A stretch of 64,000 nt of DNA from an uncultured Pelagibacteraceae bacterium (GCA_902624535.1 CACNYF010000003.1:36280-100279); one strand, 5' to 3'; counted from the first letter of the stretch, positions 36,036-43,293 are shown. Notes: generated by a model from the sequence alone, not told the origin. Translations and numbers: made by a program.

Positions 36036-36892
36036 TGAATAAAAAATTCTTAATATTATTTTTTCTTTTATTTAGTTTCCATGCAGAATCGAATTCCTGG
36101 AATTGTAATAAAATTCAAGGTGATGTTTATAATTGCAATCAAAAATATTCTGACGGCAGTATAGTTACTTACAAGGGTCAAACAAAAAATGAAGTACCTT
36201 ATGGAAATGGTGTTTTAAAATTTGGTCAAAATGCATCTACGGACAAAATGGTAGGAGATTTTGGTAAAAAAGATGGAAATGTTTGGCTAATGAATGGGCA
36301 AACTTTTTTTAAAGATGGAACTATCACTAAAAGATTAAATGGAAAAGTCATAGGCATAAAACATCCAAATAGTACAAGTTTTTTTGGAGAGTTTTTTAAT
36401 AATGGAGTTTACAAGAAAGGCACTTTTACTTTTAATAAGGCTTCTCAATTTGATAAATTTACTGGATCCTTTTATGAAAACGGAAGTTATAAAGATGGCA
36501 TAGTTTATTTAAAAAATGGAGATAAATATAAAGGTACTTTTAAAAATAATAGCTACTTGAATGGAAATTTTTACTACAATAATGGTAAAGTAATTAAAAT
36601 AAGTAATGGAAAAATTAAGAAAAGTTTAACAGACAATCTTAATATTTATACAATTTTCCTAATTATTATAATTTTCATTTTTTTATTTTATAAATTTAAA
36701 GATGATAAATATGAGAAAAAAAGAACAGGAAAAAAACTAAATTTTGGTACTCAACTTTCACAATTTATGAATACTCCTATTGGAACTTGGATAATGATAA
36801 TAATAATTGGTTTTTTACTTTTTAAACTCTTTAACTGGGCAGTTACTGATTTAGAGCCTGGGAAACCAAGATTTTTTGGAGATGTTCAATAA
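36035..36892 (+). CDS. MORN-like repeat protein with signal peptide and two C-terminal membrane helices
   Basis: 285 residues. The N-terminal MNKKFLILFFLLFSFHAESNS is a likely signal peptide. The region from about 25 to 190 has MORN-like beta-hairpin repeats (YKGQTKNEVPYGNGVLKFG, FFGEFFNNGVYKKGTF, FTGSFYENGSYKDGIVYL, YKGTFKNNSYLNGNFYY). Two membrane helices follow (IYTIFLIIIIFIFLFY and GTWIMIIIIGFLLFKLF). It probably sits in the envelope with the repeats in the periplasm. Function unknown. It lies between sites D and E. Confidence 0.65.
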   Translation: MNKKFLILFFLLFSFHAESNSWNCNKIQGDVYNCNQKYSDGSIVTYKGQTKNEVPYGNGVLKFGQNASTDKMVGDFGKKDGNVWLMNGQTFFKDGTITKRLNGKVIGIKHPNSTSFFGEFFNNGVYKKGTFTFNKASQFDKFTGSFYENGSYKDGIVYLKNGDKYKGTFKNNSYLNGNFYYNNGKVIKISNGKIKKSLTDNLNIYTIFLIIIIFIFLFYKFKDDKYEKKRTGKKLNFGTQLSQFMNTPIGTWIMIIIIGFLLFKLFNWAVTDLEPGKPRFFGDVQ

Positions 36893-36959
36893 AATGATTT
36901 ATCCAAAATTAATTAATGTTGTTTTAAAACTTGCGTTATCATTTAGTAAGATTTAAATC

Positions 36960-37012
36960 TAGGATTTTATAGGACAACTGGTACTCAACTGGTACCCAGA
37001 GAGATAAAATAA
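36960..37012 (+). repeat. Composite repeat site E (ACTGGTAC x2 + AGAGAGATAAAA)
   Basis: ATTTTATAGGA (36964-36974), AACTGGTAC at 36976-36984 and 36987-36995 (11-bp period), then AGAGAGATAAAA (36998-37009). This is the most complete copy of the composite motif. It runs straight into copy 2 of the 106-bp tRNA-Leu repeat. Confidence 0.7.
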
Positions 37013-37118
37013 AAAAATTTTACTTATTGGACTTGTTCAATTATAAATATTAGCATAAACACTCATGAAATTCATTAATGCCCTCGTGGTGAAATTGGTA
37101 GACACAAAGGACTTAAAA
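37013..37118 (+). repeat. 106-bp direct repeat, copy 2 (leads into intact tRNA-Leu)
   Basis: The counterpart of 35513-35618, with 3 mismatches near 37029-37031. The non-tRNA part should contain the promoter of tRNA-Leu, since the tRNA begins at 37080 and no closer upstream gene reads into it. Confidence 0.85.
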
Positions 37119-37165
37119 TCCTTGCCCTTTTGGGAGTGCCAGTTCGAGTCTGGCCGAGGGCACCA
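37080..37165 (+). tRNA. tRNA-Leu (anticodon TAA)
   Basis: 86 nt with encoded CCA. Acceptor GCCCTCG pairs with CGAGGGC; the anticodon loop in GGACTTAAAATCC reads TAA; there is a long variable arm as in class II tRNAs, and a T loop TTCGAGT. It is only 3 nt upstream of the nadK start codon. A broken copy lies 1500 bp upstream. Confidence 0.95.
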
Positions 37166-37168
37166 CTA

Positions 37169-37939
37169 ATGATAAATTCTTTTATTATCGCTGATAAAAA
37201 TTCTCGATCATTAAAAATTAAAAATGCAGTATTAAAAAAAATTAACCATCATTCACTATCAAAATCTGACTTAATTATTGTAATAGGAGGTGATGGTTTT
37301 ATGCTTGAAACATTAAAAAAATATAACAAATACAAAAAACCATTTTATGGAATAAATTCTGGAAATTATGGATTTTTAATGAATAAATTTTCAGAAAAAA
37401 CAAACTTTAGAAATTTAAATAATGCCAGGTTAGTCTCAATTTCTCCTTTAGAGATGACTGTTAAAACAAAATCTAATTCTTTTAAGAAATCAATTGCAAT
37501 AAATGAGATATCTATTTTGAGACAAAGTAGGCAAACAGCTTCATTAACTATTCTAAATGGAAAAAAACAAATTATTAAACATTTAATATCTGATGGTGTT
37601 TTGGTATCTACTCCTGCAGGTAGTACAGCTTACAATTTATCGGTTCATGGACCAATTTTAAGCTTAGACTCAAAACAATTGTCCGTATGTCCAATAAGTG
37701 CTTTCCGACCAAGAAGATGGAGAGGAAAAATAGTTAGTGATAAATCAAAGATAATAATTAAAAATCTTAATTACATCAAAAGACCTATTAGTGCAGTAGC
37801 TGATAATATTGAAGTAAGAAATGCAAAATCAATTCAAATAAAAACAAACAATAAAATTAAGTTTAATTTATTGTTTGATAAAAATAGAAGCCTTCAAAAG
37901 AAAATTAAGATTGAACAATTAAGAAATGAGACCAATTGA
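37169..37939 (+). CDS. nadK: NAD kinase
   Basis: 256 residues from the ATG at 37169; the ORF track start at 37130 lies inside the tRNA and is rejected. The diacylglycerol-kinase-like core has GGDGFML (GGDG 40-43), GINSGNYGFLMN, the SDGVLVSTPAGSTAYNLSVHGPI NAD-binding block, and CPISAFRPRRW. It makes NADP+ from NAD+. The start is 3 nt after tRNA-Leu, so any ribosome-binding site would have to lie in the tRNA sequence, or the mRNA is leaderless after tRNA processing. The stop codon lies inside the 52-bp tRNA-Thr repeat. Confidence 0.93.
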   Translation: MINSFIIADKNSRSLKIKNAVLKKINHHSLSKSDLIIVIGGDGFMLETLKKYNKYKKPFYGINSGNYGFLMNKFSEKTNFRNLNNARLVSISPLEMTVKTKSNSFKKSIAINEISILRQSRQTASLTILNGKKQIIKHLISDGVLVSTPAGSTAYNLSVHGPILSLDSKQLSVCPISAFRPRRWRGKIVSDKSKIIIKNLNYIKRPISAVADNIEVRNAKSIQIKTNNKIKFNLLFDKNRSLQKKIKIEQLRNETN

Positions 37940-37986
37940 TGGTGCCCCCGCACGGACTCGAACCGCGGACCTATTGATTACAAATC
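37935..37986 (-). repeat. 52-bp att-like repeat, displaced tRNA-Thr 3' half
   Basis: Identical to 39619-39670. On the minus strand it is the tRNA-Thr 3' half from the anticodon stem-loop (GATTTGTAATC) through the CCA plus 5 nt. It abuts nadK and includes its TGA, so this copy keeps the original chromosome junction. Beyond 37986 the tRNA sequence is replaced by unrelated DNA. This is the classic far end of an island inserted in a tRNA 3' half. Confidence 0.88.
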
Positions 37987-38045
37987 GAGAGTCTAAATTT
38001 TAAAAGATAAATACTATCAACGTTAATTGAAAGTTGTTTCAAATC

Positions 38046-38067
38046 TGTACACACTATGAACACAGTG
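38046..38067 (+). repeat. Repeat site F (11-bp pair near the left end of the tRNA-Thr island)
   Basis: TGTACACACTA (38046-38056) and TGAACACAGTG (38057-38067) are two related 11-mers. The same ACACACTA-x-GAACACAGTG order occurs in site G at the other end in the same orientation. The flanks are also related (GTCTAAA, TTTTAAAA, AACGTT). Confidence 0.55.
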
Positions 38068-38079
38068 TTATATTTCATT

Positions 38080-38409
38080 ATGAGTGATGCAGATGAAAAA
38101 ATATTATCGCTAGAACGTGAATATAATTCTTTATTTGAAAAAAGAAACAAAGAACGTAGGCATATACGCTATTTCAACATTGGATCAATAATTGGAATAA
38201 TATTTATTGTTGTTTCAACACCATACGAAAGTGAATTTTATACATTTTTCGGTGTTCTAGGAATGGGCATAATACAGGGCTTAACTGGTCTTTGCGTTTT
38301 GATGTCAGTACTTTTTATTTTACCTGGTGTTAGAGCTGAGGATAATAGAAAATGGGAAGAGTTAAATATTTTAAAAAAAAAAATTCAAAAGATGAAAAAA
38401 AATAAATGA
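38080..38409 (+). CDS. Small two-helix membrane protein of unknown function
   Basis: 109 residues from the ATG at 38080 (MSDADEKILSLEREYNSLF). The ORF-track start at 38056 falls inside repeat site F and is less likely. A charged coiled-coil-like N-terminus is followed by two membrane helices (FNIGSIIGIIFIVVS and LTGLCVLMSVLFILPG) and a basic coiled tail. No family recognised. First cargo gene of the tRNA-Thr island. Confidence 0.55.
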   Translation: MSDADEKILSLEREYNSLFEKRNKERRHIRYFNIGSIIGIIFIVVSTPYESEFYTFFGVLGMGIIQGLTGLCVLMSVLFILPGVRAEDNRKWEELNILKKKIQKMKKNK

Positions 38410-38442
38410 TTAAGTTTAAATAAGAAAATCAAATTATTTAAA

Positions 38443-39084
38443 ATGGATTTATTTAAAAGAAAATATAATTTTCCTGAAGATATAGAGATATTTGAGGATC
38501 ACATAAAACTTAAGGTTAAGGAAAAAAAAGTATATTTTAATAAAATAACCTCACTAAAAATCTTTTCCTCAGAGACAAAAACTTCAATCAATTTAATGCC
38601 AACTGGGAGTTCAACTACGGAGTCTGAGGTCACTATTTTTTATGGTAGGAGCAAAATAACAATCAGGCTTAAACCATTTGCGAAACAGTGGCCATTTAAA
38701 AATAAAAAAGGTCAATCAAAGTTTGAAAATATTCTATATTTCTATCATTTTCTTGAAGAAACAACATTTGTGAATAGATATAATATAGCCGCTAAAAATA
38801 TAAATAAACTTCCAAAAAACGTATTGTATTCATATCAGGATTATTATTTCCTAAAAGATAAAACTATAAAAAAAAATAACAAAGTATTAGGAAACTTTGA
38901 TACTGATAAAACTGATATATCTAGGTCATACAAGAAAATATATTTTAAATCTAATAAAAAGGGCTTAGCTTCACTGTTCGAAAAGGAATTAGAGATAGAT
39001 ATATCTCAAGATGAAGATGTATTTCTTAATTTATTTAAAATTACTACTGGATTAAGTTTCAAGGATTATACTTATAAAGTTTAA
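38443..39084 (+). CDS. Protein of unknown function
   Basis: 213 residues, soluble, lysine-rich. The pattern of strands in the first 90 residues (IEIFEDHIKLKVKEKKVYFNKITSLKIF, then VTIFYGRSKITIRLKPF) would suit a PH-like barrel, but I cannot assign a family. The second half is charged and helical-mixed. It follows the previous gene by 33 nt, within the tRNA-Thr island. Confidence 0.5.
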   Translation: MDLFKRKYNFPEDIEIFEDHIKLKVKEKKVYFNKITSLKIFSSETKTSINLMPTGSSTTESEVTIFYGRSKITIRLKPFAKQWPFKNKKGQSKFENILYFYHFLEETTFVNRYNIAAKNINKLPKNVLYSYQDYYFLKDKTIKKNNKVLGNFDTDKTDISRSYKKIYFKSNKKGLASLFEKELEIDISQDEDVFLNLFKITTGLSFKDYTYKV

Positions 39085-39139
39085 TTTTTTTGCCATTATT
39101 AAGTCTATAAAAAGACAATAATAAATATTATTCAAAATA

Positions 39140-39514
39140 ATGTTAAGATTGATTATTTTTATATATTTATTAATTCCAAGCTTTTCATTTGCAGATCAAG
39201 GTTTAAATTTTTCTTGTACAAACATGCTCGCAACTTTTGGAAAGAAATTTCAGCCTTTAAACTATAAACTTGAAGCAACAGGATTTCATTATTTTGATAA
39301 AAAACAAAATAAATTTATGATTATTCCTAGCAAAGAGCTTGACTTTGGAGAAGATCATTTCACAGTTAAATTTAAAGACTATGAATTAGGTTTTCAAAAG
39401 ATAGTTTTTGCGGGAGATACAGAGCCCACTATAACAATGTCGAAATATGATCATAAAAATAATAAATTCTTAGATCATTATGTATGTGATTTAAAAAGAG
39501 AATTTATTAATTAA
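39140..39514 (+). CDS. Small exported protein of unknown function
   Basis: 124 residues. MLRLIIFIYLLIPSFSFA is a clear signal peptide with an FSFA-D cleavage site. The mature part is beta-rich with two cysteines (FSCTNM and YVCDLK) that could pair. Likely periplasmic; no family recognised. Last cargo gene of the island. Confidence 0.55.
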   Translation: MLRLIIFIYLLIPSFSFADQGLNFSCTNMLATFGKKFQPLNYKLEATGFHYFDKKQNKFMIIPSKELDFGEDHFTVKFKDYELGFQKIVFAGDTEPTITMSKYDHKNNKFLDHYVCDLKREFIN

Positions 39515-39526
39515 CGACCACTTGAC

Positions 39527-39560
39527 CTTAACACACTCTTAACACACTACGAACACAGTG
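39527..39560 (+). repeat. Repeat site G (three 11-bp units near the right end of the tRNA-Thr island)
   Basis: CTTAACACACT (39527-39537), CTTAACACACT (39538-39548) and ACGAACACAGT (39549-39559): two identical 11-mers and a related third. Its last 20 bp match site F closely. Position, about 60 bp from the tRNA-Thr repeat, fits an arm-type integrase site. Confidence 0.6.
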
Positions 39561-39618
39561 AATGTGTTTTAGATGTCTAAACTAAAATTTTAAAAAATAA
39601 TTAACGTTGATTTTATTG

Positions 39619-39670
39619 ATTGATGGTGCCCCCGCACGGACTCGAACCGCGGACCTATTGATTACAAATC
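39619..39670 (-). repeat. 52-bp att-like repeat, copy within intact tRNA-Thr
   Basis: The partner of 37935-37986, identical over 52 bp. It provides the 3' half of the functional tRNA-Thr. Its boundary in the tRNA lies at the anticodon stem-loop, a common strand-exchange site for tyrosine integrases. Confidence 0.88.
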
Positions 39671-39699
39671 AATTGCTCTACCAGCTGAGCTACAAGGGC
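39624..39699 (-). tRNA. tRNA-Thr (anticodon TGT)
   Basis: 76 nt with encoded CCA. Acceptor GCCCTTG pairs with CGGGGGC (two G-U pairs); D arm GCTC/GAGC; anticodon loop TTTGTAA gives TGT; T loop TTCGAGT. It is 33 nt downstream of rlmB on the same strand. Its 3' half is the att site of an island. Confidence 0.95.
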
Positions 39700-39732
39700 A
39701 CGTAGAGTTTTGTATTACGATTTTTAATATTA

Positions 39733-40476
39733 TCAAGTTTTATTTTTATATTGATTTATGTGATGAAAAACTATTGCAGCGCTATTAGATATATTTAAAC
39801 TCTCTATATTTTTATTTATATCTATTTTTACTGAAAAATCTGTATATTTTTTTGCATGTTCTCTTATACCAAATCCTTCTGAACCAAAAAGTAAAATGTT
39901 ATTTCCATCCCATTTAATATCATTAAATTTTTTTTTACTTTTTGCTTCAAAACCATAAATCCAAAAATTATTTTCCCTTAAATATTTAAGAGTGGTATTT
40001 ATATTTGATACTTCAAATATATTTACATGCTCCATGCATCCACTAGCAGATTTGTACATAAGCTTACTTTCTGATGGAAAATGTCTCTCTTTAATAATTA
40101 TTCCATCGATATCAAATGATGCAGCACTTCTAATTATAGAGCCGATATTCCTAGGATCTGTTACCTCGTCTAAACATGCAAAAGTCAGATCGTTCTTTAA
40201 TTTAATAAATTCTTTTAAGTTATTTTTTTCAAAATGTTCTATTTCAGCAACATATCCTTGATGAGTAATTCCATCTTTCGAACAGTATTTATCAAGTTCC
40301 TTACGAGTTTTGTAATAAATTTTTAAATCTTTAAGAAGATTTTTTCTTAAACTTACTCTGTGTATATTTTTTTTACTTTCCTCAGTAAGAAAAATTTTCA
40401 AAACTTTTCTTTTGGGATTTTTTAATGCTTCTATAACCGCATGTTTTCCAACTATAAAAAAAGATGATTTGTTCAT
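39733..40476 (-). CDS. rlmB: 23S rRNA 2'-O-methyltransferase (RlmB/TrmH family)
   Basis: 247 residues of the SPOUT superfamily. An N-terminal substrate-binding domain starts FFIVGKHAVIEALKNP. The knot follows with LDEVTDPRNIGSIIRSAASF, LLFGSEGFGIREHAK and IESLNISNSAAIVFHHI. In E. coli RlmB methylates G2251; another rRNA target cannot be ruled out. It is followed by tRNA-Thr on the same strand. Confidence 0.88.
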   Translation of the reverse strand: MNKSSFFIVGKHAVIEALKNPKRKVLKIFLTEESKKNIHRVSLRKNLLKDLKIYYKTRKELDKYCSKDGITHQGYVAEIEHFEKNNLKEFIKLKNDLTFACLDEVTDPRNIGSIIRSAASFDIDGIIIKERHFPSESKLMYKSASGCMEHVNIFEVSNINTTLKYLRENNFWIYGFEAKSKKKFNDIKWDGNNILLFGSEGFGIREHAKKYTDFSVKIDINKNIESLNISNSAAIVFHHINQYKNKT

Positions 40477-40529
40477 GATAATTGTTGAATTTAGACTATT
40501 TTTTAAGCTATTTTCCTATATTTCACGTA

Positions 40530-40557
40530 TTGCATTTGTACAATAAAAATATATAAA
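40530..40557 (+). promoter_or_regulatory. Putative sigma70 promoter for tRNA-Tyr/tRNA-Gly/tuf
   Basis: TTGCAT (40530-40535), 16-bp spacer, TATAAA (40552-40557). It is about 58 nt before tRNA-Tyr. Downstream, GGGG-TGCTT-CCCC (40588-40600) can form a short hairpin. It probably drives the tRNA-tuf transcript. Confidence 0.45.
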
Positions 40558-40615
40558 ACGCATGTTGTTTAAAGCTTTATTGAACATGGGGTGCTTCCCC
40601 CTAAAACTTTGTTAA

Positions 40616-40701
<86 letters not shown>

Positions 40702-40743
40702 TTCAATAAATATTTTTTATGACAAGGAGTGTACTTGGGTGTT

Positions 40744-40817
40744 GCGGGTGTAGTTCAATGGTAGAACGCTAGCCTTCCAAGCTGGATGTAAGGGTTCGAT
40801 TCCCTTTACCCGCTCCA
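40744..40817 (+). tRNA. tRNA-Gly (anticodon TCC)
   Basis: 74 nt with encoded CCA. Acceptor GCGGGTG pairs with TACCCGC; loop CTTCCAA gives TCC; T loop TTCGATT. It lies 43 nt upstream of tuf. Confidence 0.96.
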
Positions 40818-40859
40818 AAAATTAAATTAAGGAAAAAAAATAAAAGAGGTAAACAAGTA

Positions 40860-42050
40860 ATGTCAAAAGAAAAGTTCGTAAGAAATAAACCGCACTGTAA
40901 TATTGGTACTATTGGTCATGTCGATCATGGTAAAACAACATTAACTGCTGCGATCACAAAAGTATTAGCAGAGTCAGGCGGTGCACAATTTACTGCTTAT
41001 GATCAAATTGATAAAGCTCCAGAGGAAAAAGAAAGAGGAATTACAATTTCAACTGCTCACGTTGAATATGAAACTGAAAAACGACACTATGCACACGTTG
41101 ATTGCCCAGGTCACGCAGACTATGTAAAAAACATGATTACAGGTGCCGCACAAATGGATGGAGCAATATTAGTAGTTAACGCAGCAGATGGACCAATGCC
41201 TCAAACAAGAGAGCACATTCTTTTGGCAAGACAAGTTGGTGTACCAGCAATAGTTGTTTATTTAAATAAAGTCGATCAAGTTGATGATAAAGAGATGATC
41301 GAACTTGTTGAAGAAGAAATAAAAGATTTACTTACATCATATAAATTTCCAGGAGACAAAACTCCAATAATCAAAGGTTCTGCATTAGCAGCTGTTGAAG
41401 GTAGAGATGATGAAATCGGAAAAAATTCAATAATGGAGCTGATGAAATCTGTTGATGAATTCATTCCTCAGCCAGATAGACCAAAAGATAAAGATTTCTT
41501 GATGCCTGTTGAAGATGTTTTCTCTATTTCAGGAAGAGGTACAGTTGTTACAGGAAGAGTAGAATCTGGAGTAATTAAAACTGGTGATGAAATAGAAATT
41601 GTTGGAATAAGAGAAACTAAAAAAACAGTGTGTACAGGTGTAGAAATGTTTAGAAAGCTATTAGATTCTGGTGAAGCAGGTGATAACATTGGTGCGCTTT
41701 TGAGAGGTGTTGAAAGAACAGACGTTGAAAGAGGTCAAGTATTATGTAAACCTGCATCAATCACACCACATACTAAATTTGAGGCTCAAGCATATGTATT
41801 AAAAAAAGAAGAAGGCGGAAGACATACTCCTTTCTTTACAAAATACAGACCTCAGTTTTATTTTAGAACAACTGATGTTACAGGTGAAGTAGAGTTACCT
41901 GCGGGTACAGAGATGGTAATGCCAGGTGATGATGCTAAATTTACAGTTAAATTAATTACACCCATCGCAATGGCCGAGAAGTTAAATTTTGCTATACGAG
42001 AAGGTGGTAGAACAGTAGGAGCTGGAGTAGTAACTAAAATTATAGAGTAA
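40860..42050 (+). CDS. tuf: Elongation factor Tu
   Basis: 396 residues. G1 motif GHVDHGKT (19-26), DCPGH G3 and NKVD G4 motifs are present, then domains II and III with the conserved RTVGAGVV end. It delivers aminoacyl-tRNA to the ribosome. It has an AAGAGGT ribosome-binding site. In this genome it lies upstream of secE, and there is no tuf between fusA and rpsJ. Confidence 0.99.
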   Translation: MSKEKFVRNKPHCNIGTIGHVDHGKTTLTAAITKVLAESGGAQFTAYDQIDKAPEEKERGITISTAHVEYETEKRHYAHVDCPGHADYVKNMITGAAQMDGAILVVNAADGPMPQTREHILLARQVGVPAIVVYLNKVDQVDDKEMIELVEEEIKDLLTSYKFPGDKTPIIKGSALAAVEGRDDEIGKNSIMELMKSVDEFIPQPDRPKDKDFLMPVEDVFSISGRGTVVTGRVESGVIKTGDEIEIVGIRETKKTVCTGVEMFRKLLDSGEAGDNIGALLRGVERTDVERGQVLCKPASITPHTKFEAQAYVLKKEEGGRHTPFFTKYRPQFYFRTTDVTGEVELPAGTEMVMPGDDAKFTVKLITPIAMAEKLNFAIREGGRTVGAGVVTKIIE

Positions 42051-42057
42051 ACTCCAT

Positions 42058-42133
42058 AGGAGTGTAGCTCAATTGGTAGAGCGCCGGTCTCCAAAACCGG
42101 AGGTTGGGGGTTCGATTCCCTCCGCTCCTGCCA
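42058..42133 (+). tRNA. tRNA-Trp (anticodon CCA)
   Basis: 76 nt with encoded CCA end. Acceptor AGGAGTG pairs with CGCTCCT (one G-U pair); the anticodon loop TCTCCAAAA region reads CCA; T loop TTCGATT. It starts 8 nt after the tuf stop and ends 10 nt before secE, so it is surely excised from a long tuf-secE mRNA. Confidence 0.95.
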
Positions 42134-42143
42134 TATTAAAATT

Positions 42144-42335
42144 ATGAAGAACCCTTTAAAATTTATTCAAGATGTAAAGCAAGAAGCTTTTAAAGTTACT
42201 TGGCCAACTGGTAAAGAAGTTGTCCAAGGATCTCTAATGGTAGTAGCAATGGCCATCGTTGCGGCTTTATTTTTCCTATTGTTGGATCAGGTACTTCAAT
42301 TTTTTTTAGAACTAGTTTTAAAGGTAAATCTATAA
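42144..42335 (+). CDS. secE: Preprotein translocase subunit SecE
   Basis: 63 residues, the short single-helix type. The amphipathic QDVKQEAFKVTWPTGKEV is the family hallmark, followed by one transmembrane helix. Its last base is the first of the nusG ATG. Confidence 0.96.
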   Translation: MKNPLKFIQDVKQEAFKVTWPTGKEVVQGSLMVVAMAIVAALFFLLLDQVLQFFLELVLKVNL

Positions 42336-42865
42336 TGAAAAATTGGTATATTGTTCAATCTCACTCAAGTTTTGAAAATAAGGTTGCTAAAGATATAAAA
42401 GAAGAAGCTTTAAAAGCAAATCTTTCAGATAAAATTGAGGAAATTATAGTTCCAACACATGATATTACAGAAGTTAAAAGAGGAAAGAGAGTTCAAAGAA
42501 AGAAAAAATACTTTCCTGGTTATGTATTATTAAAGAGTGAAATGGATAACACAATTTATCACATGATTAAAAATCTTAAAAAAGTTAGTGGATTTTTAGG
42601 TACTAAAGGTACGCCAATACCCGTTTCTGAGAAAGAAATTGAAAAAATACTTGGTCAAATTAAAGATGGAGTTGTGCAACCAAAATCAGGTGTAGAATAT
42701 AATGTAGGTGAAAAAGTTCAGGTTATAGATGGGCCTTTTGCGTCATTCAGCGGTTTAGTCGAAGATATTGATGAAGAAAAATTGAGATTAAAAGTATCAG
42801 TATCAATATTTGGAAGACCGACACCTGTGGATTTAGAATATAGTCAAGTGGAAAAGGCAAGCTAA
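42335..42865 (+). CDS. nusG: Transcription termination/antitermination factor NusG
   Basis: 176 residues. NGN domain ([26 protein letters not shown]) and a C-terminal KOW domain ([22 protein letters not shown]). It couples RNA polymerase to Rho or ribosomes. It overlaps secE and rplK by one base. Confidence 0.98.
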   Translation: MKNWYIVQSHSSFENKVAKDIKEEALKANLSDKIEEIIVPTHDITEVKRGKRVQRKKKYFPGYVLLKSEMDNTIYHMIKNLKKVSGFLGTKGTPIPVSEKEIEKILGQIKDGVVQPKSGVEYNVGEKVQVIDGPFASFSGLVEDIDEEKLRLKVSVSIFGRPTPVDLEYSQVEKAS

Positions 42866-43293
42866 TGGCAAAAAAAGAGATAAGCGGTTATATAAAGTTA
42901 CAGATTAACGGAGGGCAAGCCAACCCAGCTCCTCCTGTTGGTCCAGCGCTAGGTCAAAGAGGAATAAATATAATGGAATTTTGCAAAGCGTTTAATGAAA
43001 AAACAAAATCATTCGCAGGAAAACCTGTACCTGTAATAATAACTGTATACAAAGACAAAAAATTTGATTTTATAATTAAATCACCACCAGCTTCACATTT
43101 TATTAAAGAAGCAGTAAAATTAAAAAGTGGATCAAAAGAACCTGGTAGAAATATTGTTGCAAAAATTTCAAAAAAACAATTAAAGGAAATAGCTGAAAAA
43201 AAAATGGCAGATTTAAATGCACATGATGTTGATGAAGCTGCAAAAATTATTGCAGGATCAGCTAGATCAATGGGTATCGAGGTTGTAGAGTAA
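42865..43293 (+). CDS. rplK: 50S ribosomal protein L11
   Basis: 142 residues. [26 protein letters not shown] is the L11 N-terminal signature; the C-terminal RNA-binding domain ends SARSMGIEV. It forms the GTPase-associated centre with L10/L12. Confidence 0.98.
   Translation: MAKKEISGYIKLQINGGQANPAPPVGPALGQRGINIMEFCKAFNEKTKSFAGKPVPVIITVYKDKKFDFIIKSPPASHFIKEAVKLKSGSKEPGRNIVAKISKKQLKEIAEKKMADLNAHDVDEAAKIIAGSARSMGIEVVE

Larger units (their letters stand above)
35641..37009. mobile_element. Candidate integrase-less cassette C-E at tRNA-Leu
   Basis: About 1.37 kb bounded by inverted terminal blocks (site C left, site E right) and lying between the two 106-bp tRNA-Leu repeats. Cargo: a 62-aa protein and a MORN-like membrane protein. 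It encodes no recombinase or transposase. The likeliest explanation is insertion by a tyrosine recombinase supplied in trans, or a decayed island. The boundaries are inferred from repeats only. Confidence 0.5.
37935..39670. mobile_element. 1.7-kb integrase-less island in tRNA-Thr
   Basis: Bracketed by the 52-bp perfect direct repeats of the tRNA-Thr 3' half (period 1684 bp). The right copy completes a functional tRNA-Thr; the left copy is a fragment next to nadK, exactly as after site-specific integration. Cargo: three small genes of unknown function (38080, 38443, 39140). Arm-like 11-bp repeats (sites F and G) lie about 60-80 bp inside each end. No integrase, so it must be a decayed island or a satellite moved in trans. 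Confidence 0.7.

Noticed and set aside
33777-37009. Short direct repeats considered as a CRISPR array
   Set aside because: Units are 8-11 bp, in pairs or triples, with no 25-40-bp spacers and no cas genes nearby.
37130-37168. Upstream extension of the nadK frame into tRNA-Leu (ORF track start 37130)
   Set aside because: It would translate the tRNA; the ATG at 37169 gives a normal NadK length.
37935-37986. Displaced tRNA-Thr fragment as a second tRNA-Thr gene
   Set aside because: It lacks the acceptor 5' strand and D arm.
38056-38079. Upstream start for the 38080 gene
   Set aside because: The extension MNTVLYFI is encoded by repeat site F and would add hydrophobic residues before a charged helix; the ATG at 38080 is simpler.
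33714-39730. Search for an integrase, transposase or toxin-antitoxin in the accessory zone
   Set aside because: No ORF there shows the R-H-R-Y pattern, a DDE or serine-recombinase motif, or a recognisable toxin pair.
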